Assembly (NCBI RefSeq): GCF_000633935.1 | Contig: NZ_KK214998.1 | Location: 1,006,010 to 1,070,009 of the forward strand | Origin: Ectothiorhodospira haloalkaliphila ATCC 51935 | GTDB lineage: Bacteria > Pseudomonadota > Gammaproteobacteria > Ectothiorhodospirales > Ectothiorhodospiraceae | Reading direction: 5' to 3' | Length of the DNA stretch: 64,000 nucleotides | In this document: positions 50,055 through 62,045 of the stretch, one piece after another | How the letters are laid out: every line of letters starts with the position of its first letter | How positions within the stretch are numbered: the first letter of the stretch is position 1 | Program-made: the position numbers and the translations under genes | Notes under the pieces: generated by a model | Seen by the model: the letters and a program-made list of their open reading frames with translations, nothing else | What the model was told of the DNA's origin: nothing | Database searches by the model: none

Positions 50055-51749
50055 ATGAAAACCAATACATACGACTACATCATCATCGGCGCCGGCTCCG
50101 CCGGGGCCGTGCTGGCAGCCCGCCTCACCGAGGACCCGGACACCCGGGTGCTGCTGCTGGAAGCCGGTGGCCGGGACTGGCGCCTGGACTTTCGCACCCA
50201 GATGCCCGCCGCCCTCGCCTATCCGCTGCAGGGCCGACAGTACAACTGGGCCTTCCAGACCGAGCCCGAACCCCACATGAACTGGCGACGCATGGACTGC
50301 GGCCGGGGCAAGGGCTTGGGCGGCTCCTCACTGATCAACGGCATGTGCTACATCCGTGGCAACGCCCTGGACTACGACCACTGGGCCAGCGATTTTGGCC
50401 TGCCCGGCTGGGAATACGCCCACTGCCTGCCCTATTTTCGCAAGGCCGAGACCCGGGACATCGGCGCCAATGACTACCATGGTGACCAGGGGCCGCTGTA
50501 TGTCACCACGCCCAAGCCCGGCAACAACCCCCTCTTCGAGACCTTCATCCAGGCCGCCGAACAGGCTGGTTACCCCCGCACGGAGGACGTGAACGGATAC
50601 CAGCAGGAGGGTTTTGGCCCCATGGACCGCACCACCACGGCCCGGGGCCGCCGCGCCAGCACTTCGCGAGGCTACCTGGATCAGGCCCGGCAGCGGCCCA
50701 ATCTGGACATCCAGGTCCGCGCCCTCACCGACCACATCATCATGGAGGGTCGCACCGCCCGAGGCGTGAGTTACATCCAGCGGGGCCGCCGCCAGGAGGT
50801 TCGGGCCGAACGGGAGGTGCTGGTCTGCGCCGGCGCCATCCTCTCCCCTGCCATCCTGAAGCGCTCGGGGATCGGTCCCGCCCAGGAGCTGGTGGACCTG
50901 GATATCCCCGTGATCCATGGACTCCCCGGCGTGGGCAACAACCTCCAGGATCATCTGGAAATCTATGTGCAGTATGCGTGCAAGGAACCCATCAGCCTGT
51001 ATCCGGCCCTGAAGTGGTGGAACCAGCCCTGGATCGGCGCCCAGTGGCTGCTGGGCGGGCGCGGCATCGGGGCCAGCAATCAGTTCGAGGCGGCCGGGTT
51101 CATCCGCAGTGAAACCCGTTTTGACTGGCCCAACCTGCAGTACCACTTCCTGCCCATCGCCATCAATTACAACGGCACTCAGGCGGTGGAGGCCCACGGC
51201 TTCCAGGCCCATGTGGGTTCCATGCGCTCACCCAGCCGGGGGCACGTGCGCCTGGCCGCTGCAGACCCGAGGCAGGCGCCGCGGATCAGCTTCAATTACA
51301 TGAGTCATGAGCAGGACTGGCGTGAGTTCCGGGACGCCATCCGCCTCACCCGGGAGATCATGGCCCAGCCAGCCCTGGATCGTTACCGGGGCCGCGAACT
51401 GGCCCCCGGGGCCCAGGCCAGGTCGGACCTGGAGCTGGACGAGTTCGTCCGCAATCACGCGGAAACGGCCTATCACCCCTGCGGCTCCTGTCGCATGGGC
51501 ACGGCGGAGGATGACATGGCCGTGGTGGACGACCAGGGACGGGTACATGGGGTGGAAGGGCTGCGGGTGGTGGATGCGTCCATCATGCCTCGCATCGTCA
51601 CGGGGAATCTCAATGCGCCCACCATCATGATGGCGGAGAAGATCGCTGATCGCATCCGGGGTCGGGAGGCGCTGCCTGCGTCGCAGGCACCGGTGTATCG
51701 GGTGGAGGCGGGGAGTCCGACCCGGTTGCAGGGGGAGCGAGCGGCTTAA
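50055..51749 (+). CDS. betA: Choline dehydrogenase BetA
   Basis: FAD-dependent GMC oxidoreductase of 564 residues oxidising choline to betaine aldehyde at the membrane. [20 protein letters not shown] (8-27) is the FAD-binding motif, [17 protein letters not shown] the first GMC signature, and HPCGSCRMG holds the catalytic His. AAGGGG precedes the ATG. It completes betIBA, which makes the osmoprotectant glycine betaine. Confidence 0.95.
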   Translation: MKTNTYDYIIIGAGSAGAVLAARLTEDPDTRVLLLEAGGRDWRLDFRTQMPAALAYPLQGRQYNWAFQTEPEPHMNWRRMDCGRGKGLGGSSLINGMCYIRGNALDYDHWASDFGLPGWEYAHCLPYFRKAETRDIGANDYHGDQGPLYVTTPKPGNNPLFETFIQAAEQAGYPRTEDVNGYQQEGFGPMDRTTTARGRRASTSRGYLDQARQRPNLDIQVRALTDHIIMEGRTARGVSYIQRGRRQEVRAEREVLVCAGAILSPAILKRSGIGPAQELVDLDIPVIHGLPGVGNNLQDHLEIYVQYACKEPISLYPALKWWNQPWIGAQWLLGGRGIGASNQFEAAGFIRSETRFDWPNLQYHFLPIAINYNGTQAVEAHGFQAHVGSMRSPSRGHVRLAAADPRQAPRISFNYMSHEQDWREFRDAIRLTREIMAQPALDRYRGRELAPGAQARSDLELDEFVRNHAETAYHPCGSCRMGTAEDDMAVVDDQGRVHGVEGLRVVDASIMPRIVTGNLNAPTIMMAEKIADRIRGREALPASQAPVYRVEAGSPTRLQGERAA

Positions 51750-51750
51750 A

Positions 51751-51788
51751 GCCCCTCTCCCCACCGGGGAGAGGGGTTGGGGTGAGGG
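51751..51788. repeat. Palindromic repeat, family A, between betA and fba
   Basis: The hairpin CCCTCTCCCC / GGGGAGAGGG followed by TTGGGGTGAGGG, inverted relative to other copies. It lies just after betA and just after the convergent fba gene, where it could act as a bidirectional terminator. Confidence 0.85.
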
Positions 51789-51808
51789 GGGCGGGCGCCC
51801 CCCCAGGC

Positions 51809-52873
51809 TTACTTCACCTTGGGGTCCAGCTCGCCGGACTTGTAGCGGGCCACCATGGCCTCCAGGTTCATGGGCCGGATCTTGGAGGCCATGCCGGCAC
51901 AACCGAAGGCCTCGTAACGGGCCTTGCAGATGTCCTTCATGGCGGCGGTGGAGGCCTTGAGGAATTTGCGCGGATCGAATTCCTTGGGGTTCTCGGCCAG
52001 GAACTTGCGCACCGCGCCGGTGGAGGCCATGCGCAGGTCGGTGTCGATGTTCACCTTGCGTACGCCGTGCTTGATGCCCTCCTGGATCTCCTCCACGGGC
52101 ACACCGTAGGTCTCGCCCATGTCGCCGCCGTACTGGTTGATGATCTTCAGCCACTCCTGGGGCACCGAGGAGGAGCCGTGCATCACCAGGTGGGTGTCGG
52201 GGATGCGGGCGTGGATCTCCTTGATGCGCTGGATGGCCAGAATGTCACCGGTCGGCGGACGGGTGAACTTGTAGGCGCCGTGGGAGGTGCCGATGGCGAT
52301 GGCCAGGGCGTCCACATGGGTCTTCTTGACGAAATCAGCGGCCTCGTCCGGATCGGTGAGCAGCTGATCATGGGACAGGGTGCCCTCGGCACCGGAACCG
52401 TCCTCTTCGCCGGCCTGGCCGGTCTCCAGGGAGCCCAGACAACCCAGCTCACCCTCCACGGAAACGCCCACCCAGTGGGCCATGTCGGCCACCTGTCGGG
52501 TGACTTCCACGTTGTAGTCGTAGGTGGACGGTGTCTTCATGTCAGGCATCAGGGAGCCGTCCATCATCACCGAGGTGAACCCGGACTGGATGGAGGCCTG
52601 GCACACCGCCGGCTCACCGCCGTGGTCCTGGTGCAGCACCACGGGGATGTGAGGGTACTGTTCCACCGCGGCCACGATCAGGTGACGCAGGAAGGGCTCG
52701 CCAGCGTATTTGCGGGCACCGGCCGAGGCCTGGATGATCACCGGCGAGTCCACCTCGTCGGCAGCCTGCATGATGGACTGCACCTGCTCCAGGTTGTTGG
52801 CGTTGTACGCGGGCATGCCATAGCCATGTTCGGCAGCATGGTCCAGCAGTTGTCGAAGGGAAATCAGGGCCAT
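51809..52873 (-). CDS. fba: Class II fructose-bisphosphate aldolase
   Basis: Zinc-dependent aldolase of 354 residues that interconverts fructose-1,6-bisphosphate (and sedoheptulose bisphosphate in the Calvin cycle) with triose phosphates. Metal ligands lie in [16 protein letters not shown] and [17 protein letters not shown] contributes to substrate binding. The ATG has a GGAGG ribosome site. Last gene of the tkt-gap-pgk-pyk-fba series. Confidence 0.95.
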   Translation of the reverse strand: MALISLRQLLDHAAEHGYGMPAYNANNLEQVQSIMQAADEVDSPVIIQASAGARKYAGEPFLRHLIVAAVEQYPHIPVVLHQDHGGEPAVCQASIQSGFTSVMMDGSLMPDMKTPSTYDYNVEVTRQVADMAHWVGVSVEGELGCLGSLETGQAGEEDGSGAEGTLSHDQLLTDPDEAADFVKKTHVDALAIAIGTSHGAYKFTRPPTGDILAIQRIKEIHARIPDTHLVMHGSSSVPQEWLKIINQYGGDMGETYGVPVEEIQEGIKHGVRKVNIDTDLRMASTGAVRKFLAENPKEFDPRKFLKASTAAMKDICKARYEAFGCAGMASKIRPMNLEAMVARYKSGELDPKVK

Positions 52874-52985
52874 TGGGACCTCCTTTTGGTTTGCTTGAGA
52901 AACAATTTATCGCAGGTTCGCTATCGTTATCATGACCTGACCGCCGCGGTCACATACCCGGACCGACAGCGGCGGTTTGCTGCAT

Positions 52986-54428
52986 TCAGGTGACGCCATC
53001 CTGGAGCGCGCCCACCTGGACGATCTTCATGGCATTGGTGCCACCCATCACCCCGGTCAGATCCCCCTTGGTGATGATGACCAGGTCCTCGTCCCGCACC
53101 ACCCCAGCCTCCCGAAGGATGTCCACCACCTGGCGGTTATTCTCCGCGTGACTGGTGTTTTCGCTCACGAACAGTATCGGGTAAACGCCGCGGTACAGGG
53201 CCATTTTGCGGCAGGAGCGCTCGTGGCGGGTCATGGCGAAGATGGGTATGCCGGAACTGATCCGGGACATCCACTGGGCCGTGGAGCCGGATTCCGTCAT
53301 GGCGGCGATGGCGCGCACATCCAGGTGATTGGCCGTGTACATGGTGGCCATGGCGATGGCCTCATCCACCCGCTGGAAATAGCTGTCCATGCGATGGGTG
53401 GACACCCGGGCGCTGCGCTGGCGCTCGGCGGCCTCACAGATGCGCCCCATGGCCGCCACGGCCTTGTCGGGATACCGCCCGGTGGCCGTCTCTCCCGAGA
53501 GCATGACGGCGTCGGTGCCATCGAGCACGGCGTTGGCCACATCGAACACCTCGGCCCGGGTGGGAATGGGGCTGGTGATCATGGACTCCATCATCTGGGT
53601 GGCCGTGATCACCACCTTGTTGCGGGTGCGGGCATCATGGATGAGGCGCTTCTGCACGCCGGGCAGTTCCGCATCGCCGATCTCCACCCCCAGATCGCCT
53701 CGGGCGATCATGATGGCGTCGGTGGCCTCCAGGATCTCGTCACTGGCGGTGACCGCCTCAGCCCGTTCGATCTTGGCGCAGATGGCACCATCCCCCCCGG
53801 CATCCCGCAGGCGCTGGCGGGCCTGATGGATGTCATCGGCACAGCGAGGGAAGGAGATGGCCAGGTAATCCACCTCCAGTTCCGCCGCCAGGCGGATGTC
53901 GTTCACGTCCTTGTCGGTGAGTGCCGCGGCGGAGAGGCCGCCCCCCTGGCGGTTGATGCCCTTGTTGTTGGACAGGGTGCCGCCCACCACCACATGAGTG
54001 TGGATGCGCGGGCCATCCACCCGCTGCACCTCCAGCACCAGACGGCCATCATCCAGCAAAAGGACATCCCCGGCGTTCACGTCCCCGGGCAACTCCTTGT
54101 AGGTGAGGCCGACCTTCTGAACATCTCCCAGCCCTGGATCCAGTTCGGCATCCAGCACGAAGGGATCGCCCTCGTTCAGTTCGACACTGCCCTTGGCAAA
54201 CCGGGCGATGCGGATCTTGGGGCCTTGCAGATCCCCCAGCACGGCGATGATGCGCGAGGCCTCGGCGGCGGCTTCGCGCAACCGGCTGACGCGCTTGCGA
54301 TGATCATCCGCCTCGCCATGGGAAAAATTGATGCGTACCACGTCGACTCCCGCCCGCACCAACGCCCGCATGGCTGCGGGCGAGTCCGTGGCCGGTCCCA
54401 GCGTGGCGACTATCTTGGTTCTACGCAT
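52986..54428 (-). CDS. pyk: Pyruvate kinase
   Basis: Enzyme of 480 residues transferring phosphate from phosphoenolpyruvate to ADP. KIVATLGPATDS, VVRINFSHGE and the active-site IMIARGDLGVEIG are intact, as is the C-terminal allosteric domain. The ATG at 54428 begins MRRTKIVATLG. It lies 112 bp upstream of fba. Confidence 0.95.
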   Translation of the reverse strand: MRRTKIVATLGPATDSPAAMRALVRAGVDVVRINFSHGEADDHRKRVSRLREAAAEASRIIAVLGDLQGPKIRIARFAKGSVELNEGDPFVLDAELDPGLGDVQKVGLTYKELPGDVNAGDVLLLDDGRLVLEVQRVDGPRIHTHVVVGGTLSNNKGINRQGGGLSAAALTDKDVNDIRLAAELEVDYLAISFPRCADDIHQARQRLRDAGGDGAICAKIERAEAVTASDEILEATDAIMIARGDLGVEIGDAELPGVQKRLIHDARTRNKVVITATQMMESMITSPIPTRAEVFDVANAVLDGTDAVMLSGETATGRYPDKAVAAMGRICEAAERQRSARVSTHRMDSYFQRVDEAIAMATMYTANHLDVRAIAAMTESGSTAQWMSRISSGIPIFAMTRHERSCRKMALYRGVYPILFVSENTSHAENNRQVVDILREAGVVRDEDLVIITKGDLTGVMGGTNAMKIVQVGALQDGVT

Positions 54429-54580
54429 GTTGGGCCTGTTCCTGTGTTCTGGGCACTTCGTTCGGGGCAGGGGCCATTTCACCTCTGCCGGATCGCTCGC
54501 CCGCGGCCAGGGCCGCCCCACCGGGGACACGAGCACCCATGGTGGGAACGGCTAAGGTCGCGAGCCGCACAGCACGGAAC

Positions 54581-55759
54581 TCAGGCCTTGGCCCGGGCCT
54601 CCAGCATGGCCACCGCCGGCAGCGTCTTGCCTTCCAGGAACTCCAGGAAGGCACCGCCGCCGGTGGAGATATAGGAGATGCGCTCGGACAGGCCATATTT
54701 GTCGATGGCTGCCAGGGTGTCGCCGCCCCCGGCGATGGAGAAGGCATCGCTCTCGGCGATGGCTTCGCCCATGGCGCGGGTGCCGGCGGCGAACTGGTCG
54801 AACTCGAACACGCCCACCGGGCCGTTCCAGACAATGGTGCCGGCCTTTTTCATGAGTTCGGCATAGGTGGCCGCCGTTTCCGGGCCCACGTCGAAGATCA
54901 TGTCATCCTCGGCCACCGCGTCCACGGAGCGGTTGCTGGCCTCGGTGGACTCGGAGAACTCCTTGCCCACGCACACATCGGTGGGCACCGGGATCTCGCC
55001 GCCCTTGGCCTTGGCGGCTTCCATCAGGCGCTTGGCCTCGGCCACCAGGTCGGCCTCGTACAGGGACTTGCCCACGCCATGCCCCTGGGCGGCGATGAAG
55101 GTGTTGGCGATGCCGCCGCCGACGATGAGCTGATCCACCTTGGTGGACAGGGATTCGAGCACGGTGAGCTTGGTGGACACCTTGGAGCCACCCACAATGG
55201 CCACCAGCGGCCGTTTGGGGTTGCCCAGGGCCTTGCCCAGGGCCTCCAGTTCAGCCGCCAGCAGCGGCCCGGCGCAGGCCACCGGAGCGAACTTGCCGGC
55301 GCCATGGGTGGAGGCCTGGGCCCGGTGGGCGGTACCGAAGGCATCCATCACGTAGATGTCGCACAGGGCAGCATATTGCTTTGAGAGCGCCTCGTCGTCC
55401 TTCTTTTCGCCCTTGTTGAAGCGCACGTTCTCCAGCAGCACCACTTCACCATCCTGAACCTCCACGCCATCCAGATAATCGCGCACCAGTTTCACCTTCT
55501 GGCCCAGCAGGCCGGAGAGGTGTTCGGCCACCGGCGCCAGGGAGTCCTCCTCGGAGAACACGCCCTCTTCCGGGCGCCCCAGATGGGACATGAGCATCAC
55601 CCGGGCTCCGGCCTTCATGGCGTGCTGGATGGTGGGCAGACTGGCGCGGATCCGGGCGTCGGACGTGACCTTGCCGCCCTTGACGGGCACATTCAGATCC
55701 TCGCGGATGAGGACCCGTTTACCCTTGAGATCCAGATCGGTCATCTTGATGACGGACAT
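54581..55759 (-). CDS. pgk: Phosphoglycerate kinase
   Basis: Monomeric kinase of 392 residues acting between 1,3-bisphosphoglycerate and 3-phosphoglycerate. [19 protein letters not shown] and the C-terminal [11 protein letters not shown] are the substrate and nucleotide sites. The ATG at 55759 gives the family's usual length; open frame upstream is not conserved. A double palindromic repeat separates it from gap. Confidence 0.95.
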   Translation of the reverse strand: MSVIKMTDLDLKGKRVLIREDLNVPVKGGKVTSDARIRASLPTIQHAMKAGARVMLMSHLGRPEEGVFSEEDSLAPVAEHLSGLLGQKVKLVRDYLDGVEVQDGEVVLLENVRFNKGEKKDDEALSKQYAALCDIYVMDAFGTAHRAQASTHGAGKFAPVACAGPLLAAELEALGKALGNPKRPLVAIVGGSKVSTKLTVLESLSTKVDQLIVGGGIANTFIAAQGHGVGKSLYEADLVAEAKRLMEAAKAKGGEIPVPTDVCVGKEFSESTEASNRSVDAVAEDDMIFDVGPETAATYAELMKKAGTIVWNGPVGVFEFDQFAAGTRAMGEAIAESDAFSIAGGGDTLAAIDKYGLSERISYISTGGGAFLEFLEGKTLPAVAMLEARAKA

Positions 55760-55860
55760 TGATGTGACTCCTTTGATGGTTTTGGCATTTTTTGTTTTAA
55801 GAACACTTTGGCAAACCCGGTGAGGGCTTGGCAAAGGGTTCTTCGGGTGCCCTCCGTTTG

Positions 55861-55943
55861 CCCCTCATCCCCGGCCCTTCTCCCCACGGGGGAGAAGGGG
55901 GCCAAAGCCCCCTCTCCCCTTGGGGAGAGGGGTTGGGGTGAGG
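55861..55943. repeat. Two palindromic repeats between gap and pgk
   Basis: A hairpin CCCTTCTCCCC / GGGGAGAAGGG (about 55875-55901) is followed by a family A copy (55907-55943) with CCCTCTCCCC / GGGGAGAGGG and TTGGGGTGAGGG. They lie within the gap-pgk intergenic space and could lower read-through. Confidence 0.8.
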
Positions 55944-55955
55944 GCGCCGAAGCCC

Positions 55956-56969
<1,014 letters not shown>

Positions 56970-57028
56970 TTACGGGTCATCATTTTTGTAATGGTTGGCC
57001 GCTGCCGAAGCCGGCAGCGGCCAGTGGA

Positions 57029-59023
57029 TCACATGACGTCTTCCACTGCCTGCACGACGTTGTCCACCGTGAAGCCGAAGTAGTCCATCAGGGCATCACC
57101 CGGGGCGGATTCGCCAAAGCCTTCCATGCCGACCACCTTGCCGTCCAGGCCCACGTAGCGGAACCAGCCCTGGGTGGCCGCGGCCTCCACGGCCACACGG
57201 GCACGCACGGAGGCGGGCAGCACCGACTCGCGGTAGTCCGCGTCCTGGGCATCGAACAGATCCGTGCAGGGCATGGAGACCACGCGCACCTTGCGGCCCT
57301 TGTCGGCCAGCCGGGCGGCGGCATCCATGGCCAGGGCCACTTCGGAACCGGTGGCGATAAGGATCGCATCGGGGGTGCCGTCGGTGTCCTTGAGGACGTA
57401 ACCGCCGCGGGACACGTTGGCCAGTTGCTGCGAATCACGTTGCTGGTGCGGCAGCCCCTGACGGGACAGGCTCAGGGCGGTGGGGCCATCCTTGCGTTCG
57501 ATGGCACATTTCCAGGCCACGGCGGTTTCCACCGCATCGCAGGGGCGCCAGAGGGACATGTTGGGGATCAGGCGCAGGCTCGGCACCTGCTCCACCGGCT
57601 GGTGGGTGGGGCCATCCTCGCCCAGACCGATGGAGTCGTGGGTGAGCACGTAGATGGCGCGCTGCTTCATCAGGGCCGACATGCGCAGGCCATTACGGGC
57701 ATAGTCGCTGAAGATCAGGAAGGTGCCGCCATAGGGGATGAAGCCGCCGTGCAGGGCGATGCCGTTCATGATGGCCGCCATGCCGAACTCGCGCACGCCG
57801 TAGTAGATGTAGTTGCCGTCGGCGTTTTCGCGGCTGACACCGCGGGCACCACCCCAGAGGGTGAGGTTGGAGCCGGCCAGGTCGGCGGAGCCGCCCATCA
57901 GTTCCGGAAGCGCCGGGGCATAGCCGCCGATGCTTTGCTGGGAAGCCTTGCGACTGGCCACCTTCTCGGCCTTGTCCACGGTCTCCTGGATGAAGGCAGT
58001 GGCCTTCTCCTGCCAGTCGGCGGGCAGGTCACCACTCATGCGGCGGGTGAATTCGGCGGCCAGTTCCGGATGGGCCTTCTTGTACTCATCAAAGCGGGCC
58101 TGCCAGGCCTGCTCGGCCTGGGCGCCCTTGTCCTTGGCGCTCCAGCCGGCGTAGATGTCCTCTGGAATCACGAAGGGTTCATGCTGCCAGCCCAGGGTCT
58201 CGCGCACCAGCTTGATCTCGTCATCGCCCAGGGGGGCTCCGTGGCATTCCTCCTTGCCCTGCTTGTTGGGGGAGCCCCAGCCGATGATGGTCTTGCAACA
58301 GATCAGGGTCGGGCGATCGGTGACACCGCGGGCCTCCTCGGTGGCCTTCTTCACGGCCTCGGCGTCGTGACCGTCCACGTTGCGCACCACATGCCAGCCA
58401 TAGGCCTCGAAGCGGGCGGGGGTGTCGTCGGTGAACCAGCCTTCCACCTCACCATCGATGGAGATGCCGTTGTCATCGTAGAAGGCGATGAGCTTGCCAA
58501 GGCCCAGGGTGCCGGCCAGGGAGCAGACCTCGTGGGAGATGCCTTCCATCAGGCAGCCGTCGCCCAGGAAGACGTAGGTGTGGTGATCGACGATGTCATG
58601 CCCGGGGCGGTTGAACTGACCCGCCAGGGCCTTTTCGGCGATGGCCATGCCCACCGCATTGGCCAGCCCCTGCCCCAGCGGACCGGTGGTGGTCTCCACA
58701 CCGGCGGTGTAGCCGTATTCCGGGTGACCAGGGGTCTGGGAGTGCAACTGGCGGAACTGCTTGAGCTCGTCCATGGGCAGGTTGTAGCCGGTGAGGTGCA
58801 GCAGTGAGTACACCAGCATGGAGCCGTGGCCGTTGGACATGACGAAACGGTCGCGATTCACCCAGTGAGGGTTGTCCGGATTGTGAGTGAGAAAATCATT
58901 CCACAGCACTTCGGCGATATCGGCCATGCCCATGGGGGCGCCGGGGTGACCGGACTTGGCTTTCTGGACCGCGTCCATGGAAAGCGCGCGTACGGCGTTG
59001 GCTAGCTCTTTGCGAGACGGCAT
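57029..59023 (-). CDS. tkt: Transketolase
   Basis: Thiamine-diphosphate enzyme of 664 residues moving two-carbon units between sugar phosphates. [18 protein letters not shown], the [12 protein letters not shown] thiamine motif and [19 protein letters not shown] are complete. The ATG at 59023 follows GGAGAA. It heads the carbon cluster; transketolase upstream of gap-pgk is common in autotrophic gammaproteobacteria. Confidence 0.96.
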   Translation of the reverse strand: MPSRKELANAVRALSMDAVQKAKSGHPGAPMGMADIAEVLWNDFLTHNPDNPHWVNRDRFVMSNGHGSMLVYSLLHLTGYNLPMDELKQFRQLHSQTPGHPEYGYTAGVETTTGPLGQGLANAVGMAIAEKALAGQFNRPGHDIVDHHTYVFLGDGCLMEGISHEVCSLAGTLGLGKLIAFYDDNGISIDGEVEGWFTDDTPARFEAYGWHVVRNVDGHDAEAVKKATEEARGVTDRPTLICCKTIIGWGSPNKQGKEECHGAPLGDDEIKLVRETLGWQHEPFVIPEDIYAGWSAKDKGAQAEQAWQARFDEYKKAHPELAAEFTRRMSGDLPADWQEKATAFIQETVDKAEKVASRKASQQSIGGYAPALPELMGGSADLAGSNLTLWGGARGVSRENADGNYIYYGVREFGMAAIMNGIALHGGFIPYGGTFLIFSDYARNGLRMSALMKQRAIYVLTHDSIGLGEDGPTHQPVEQVPSLRLIPNMSLWRPCDAVETAVAWKCAIERKDGPTALSLSRQGLPHQQRDSQQLANVSRGGYVLKDTDGTPDAILIATGSEVALAMDAAARLADKGRKVRVVSMPCTDLFDAQDADYRESVLPASVRARVAVEAAATQGWFRYVGLDGKVVGMEGFGESAPGDALMDYFGFTVDNVVQAVEDVM

Positions 59024-59518
59024 GCAGTTCTCCTCAAGTGATTTAAAACGACAAAACAGGGGTGGCCGCGATGACACCTATTGACGGTGTTCTTGTTCTT
59101 CTCCACGACATTCAATGATCGCGGCGACCGGGAATCGGGTGTTGCAAGACCAGCCTGAAGGTGGCGTTCAGCATCTGACACATCTCGCATTCAGATACCT
59201 TGACATTGCGCATTCCTTGGCCTGGTCACAACTTCGGAGCGGTGCATTTTCGCTGACAGAATGCTTCGGAGCAAGTCCGAGAGTTTCACATGGCCTTTTG
59301 CTGCACTGCCTCATAAAACTTCAACGACACTCTCCGGAATCACTCTTGATTCCTTTAATACTCAAGCGGGTCGTTGTTGCGGTAGCGTGCGCGCCAAAAA
59401 ATGGGGAATTCTCATAAGAAACACGCTCATGCGGGACAAGGTGATGGCCTCGGCGGCACCCGGGTGATTAAAATGCGCGCACTCAAGGCGATAAACCCGC
59501 TTCCAGGGCACTCCCCCC
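59024..59518. other. Intergenic region, no gene recognised
   Basis: This 495-bp region separates divergent tkt and a small hydrolase gene. Bases about 59180-59440 have lower GC than their surroundings, and CTTCGGAGC occurs twice (about 59232 and 59274). A short open frame exists but looks non-coding. No tRNA, riboswitch or terminator is evident. Confidence 0.5.
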
Positions 59519-60001
59519 ATGCATCCAATCCGCATCCTCTTTCTCCACGGCTGGCAATCCAGCCCCGGGGGCCTCAAGCCCACACATCTGCTCAGTCACG
59601 GTCATGAGGTGATCAATCCTCCCCTGGACGATGATGACTTCCAGGCCGCCATGGACACCGCCCAGGCCACCCTTCACGCCCATCGCCCGCAGGTGATCGT
59701 GGGATCCTCCCGGGGCGGGGCCGTGGCCATGAACCTGCACACCGGGGACATCCCCCTGGTCCTGCTATGCCCCGCCTGGCGTCACTGGGGCCAGGCCAAT
59801 CGCGTCAAACCGGGCACCCTGATCCTGCATGCCCGCGAGGACGAGACCATTCCCTTTGCCGACTCCCAGGAACTGCTGGCACGCAGCGGCCTGCCCGACC
59901 ACTGCCTCATCGAGGTGGGGCGGGATCATCGCCTGGCCGACCCGGAGCCCCTGCAGGCCATGCTGGAGGCCTGCGAGCGCCAGGCACGGCTGTATCCGTG
60001 A
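59519..60001 (+). CDS. Small alpha/beta hydrolase
   Basis: Hydrolase of 160 residues, shorter than most of the fold. FLHGWQSSPGG forms the oxyanion loop, VGSSRGGAVAM the nucleophile elbow (GxSxGG), HAREDETIPF the Asp and GRDHRLADP the His. Substrate unknown. The stop overlaps the next ATG by 1 nt, so it is coupled to the methyltransferase gene. Confidence 0.8.
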   Translation: MHPIRILFLHGWQSSPGGLKPTHLLSHGHEVINPPLDDDDFQAAMDTAQATLHAHRPQVIVGSSRGGAVAMNLHTGDIPLVLLCPAWRHWGQANRVKPGTLILHAREDETIPFADSQELLARSGLPDHCLIEVGRDHRLADPEPLQAMLEACERQARLYP

Positions 60002-60582
60002 TGGCCGCCGGCGCCCAGGCCATCGACCGCCTGCCCTTGACCCGGCAGGCCCATCACACCCTGGAGGGCTGTCTTGCCGAGGGAGATCACGTGGTGGATG
60101 CCACCGCCGGCAACGGTCACGACACCCTGTTCCTGGCGCGCCAGGTGGGCGCCACGGGGCACGTGTGGGCGTTCGATATCCAGGCCCAGGCCCTGCAGGC
60201 CACCCGGGCACGCCTGGAGGCAGAGGGCCTGGCATCACGGGTCACGCCGGTCCACTCCGGACATCAGCACCTGGCTCAATATCTGCCGGAAAACCTGCGT
60301 GGCAGGATCAAGGCCGTGATGTTCAACCTGGGCTATCTGCCCGGCGGCGACCATGGCATCGTCACCCATCCACGACATACCCTCGCGGCCCTTGAGACCG
60401 CGCTGGACTGGCTGCACCCCGACGGCATGATCAGTCTGATGATGTACCGGGGCCACCCCGGCGGGCAGGAAGAACACGCCGCCATCGAGGCCTGGTTGCG
60501 GGAACGCCGGGATATCGTCTGCGACAGGACCCGGGAGCGCCCCTTCCCTTCTCCCGTGCTGAAGTGCCTCAAACGGGCCTGA
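60001..60582 (+). CDS. SAM-dependent rRNA methylase-like protein (YtqB family)
   Basis: Methyltransferase of 193 residues. VVDATAGNGHDTLFLA binds SAM and FNLGYLPGGDHGIVT is the hallmark of the YtqB/rRNA_methylase group. The name is historical and the substrate is not settled. Translated in coupling with the hydrolase gene (TGATG). Confidence 0.85.
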   Translation: MAAGAQAIDRLPLTRQAHHTLEGCLAEGDHVVDATAGNGHDTLFLARQVGATGHVWAFDIQAQALQATRARLEAEGLASRVTPVHSGHQHLAQYLPENLRGRIKAVMFNLGYLPGGDHGIVTHPRHTLAALETALDWLHPDGMISLMMYRGHPGGQEEHAAIEAWLRERRDIVCDRTRERPFPSPVLKCLKRA

Positions 60583-60702
60583 TGGATCTCTATCCGGGCA
60601 CACCGGCATGGCATCCGGCGCATCAGGCTTCGTATAATCCGCGCCCATGTTGATTGTCGCTCCATACCACCGCGCCGGCCGGCCCGCCCCGGAGGCCGCC
60701 CC

Positions 60703-61989
60703 ATGAAGAACACCCTCCGCCCGGGCTTGTTGCGCCACGCCATCGGCCCCGGCCTGCTCATGGCCGGGGCGGCCATCGGCGTGTCGCACCTGGTGCAATC
60801 CACCCGCGCCGGGGCCGAATACGGCCTGCTGTTGCTGCCGTTGGTGCTGCTGGCCTGCCTCCTCAAATACCCCTTTCTGGAATTCGGGCCCCGCTATGCG
60901 GCCGCCACCGGAGAGAACCTGCTGATCGGCTATCGTCGTCTGGGGCGCTGGGCCCTGGGGCTGTTCGCCCTGGTCACCCTGGGGACGATGTTCATCATCC
61001 AGGCGGTGGTGACCGTGGTGACGGCAGGGCTGTTCGGCATGGTGTTCGGTATGGACGCCTCGCCGGCCACCCTGTCGGCCTGGATCATGGGCGGCTGCCT
61101 GCTCCTGCTGGCCATCGGCAATTATCGGGGCGTGGATCTGGGCATGAAGGTGATCATGGGGGCCCTGACCATTTCCACCCTGGCCACCGTGGCGCTGGCC
61201 TTTGGCGAATCGCCGGACTGGTCCACCCTCTCGGGCATCGCCCAGGCCCCGCAGGTGTGGACCGCCGCCGGCGTGGCCTTCCTGCTGGCCCTGCTGGGCT
61301 GGATGCCCATCCCGCTGGATGTGGCCGTCTGGCACTCCCTATGGACGCTGGAACGCTCCCGGGAGACCGGCACCCGCCCCAGCCTGGGGCAGGCGCTCAC
61401 GGACTTTCGCATCGGCTTCCTGGCCGCCACCCTGCTGGCCCTGGCCTTCCTGCTGCTGGGGGCCCTCACCCTGCATGGCACCGGGCAGGGGTTTGCCGAT
61501 TCGGCCGTGGGCTTCTCGGCACAGTTGGTGGATCTGTACGCGGGTGCCCTGGGCGAATGGAGCCGCCCCCTCATCGCCGTGGCCGCCCTCACCACCATGT
61601 TCAGCACCACTCTGGCGGTGACGGATGCCTATCCGCGGGTGATCACGGCCCTGATTCGGGCGGCCCGGGCCGATGAGCGGGGGGTGGTGCTGGGCCCGCC
61701 GGAAGATCATCGCTGGCCCTATGTGCTTTCGCTGGTGGTGGTCCTCAGCGGCGCCCTCACCCTGATCTACCTGGCGGGCGAACGATTCACCACCTTTGTG
61801 GATCTGGCCACCACCATTTCCTTCCTGTCGGCCCCGGTACTGGCCTGGCTCACCCTGCGGGTGGTCACCGATGAACACATGCCTCCCGCTGCGCGACCGG
61901 GGCCCGTCCTCCTGGGCCTGGCCTGGGTGGGATTGATCTTCCTGATCAGTTTCTCCCTGGTCTGGGCCGGCTGGCGTATCCTGGGTTAA
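60703..61989 (+). CDS. Nramp-related membrane transporter lacking DPGN and MPH motifs
   Basis: Membrane protein of 428 residues with about 11 segments arranged as in the LeuT/Nramp fold. HAIGPGLLMAGAAIGVSHLV is the first segment; the metal-binding DPGN of true Nramp proteins is replaced by GVSH. The sixth segment reads LGWMPIPLDVAVW, without the MPH metal motif. It may therefore carry something other than divalent metals. Start ATG 60703 is at the natural beginning of the family. Confidence 0.78.
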   Translation: MKNTLRPGLLRHAIGPGLLMAGAAIGVSHLVQSTRAGAEYGLLLLPLVLLACLLKYPFLEFGPRYAAATGENLLIGYRRLGRWALGLFALVTLGTMFIIQAVVTVVTAGLFGMVFGMDASPATLSAWIMGGCLLLLAIGNYRGVDLGMKVIMGALTISTLATVALAFGESPDWSTLSGIAQAPQVWTAAGVAFLLALLGWMPIPLDVAVWHSLWTLERSRETGTRPSLGQALTDFRIGFLAATLLALAFLLLGALTLHGTGQGFADSAVGFSAQLVDLYAGALGEWSRPLIAVAALTTMFSTTLAVTDAYPRVITALIRAARADERGVVLGPPEDHRWPYVLSLVVVLSGALTLIYLAGERFTTFVDLATTISFLSAPVLAWLTLRVVTDEHMPPAARPGPVLLGLAWVGLIFLISFSLVWAGWRILG

Positions 61990-62045
61990 CCGCATCAATC
62001 GGGGTCATCCCCCCTTTTCCCTCAAGATCAAGAAAGGAGTTCGCC

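Noticed and set aside
48511-50070. Minus-strand open frame of 519 codons opposite betB
   Set aside because: betB is complete with catalytic residues; the antisense frame has no domain and no ribosome site.
59115-59417. 100-codon open frame upstream of the small hydrolase gene
   Set aside because: No ribosome site, no domain and atypical composition for this genome; more likely non-coding.
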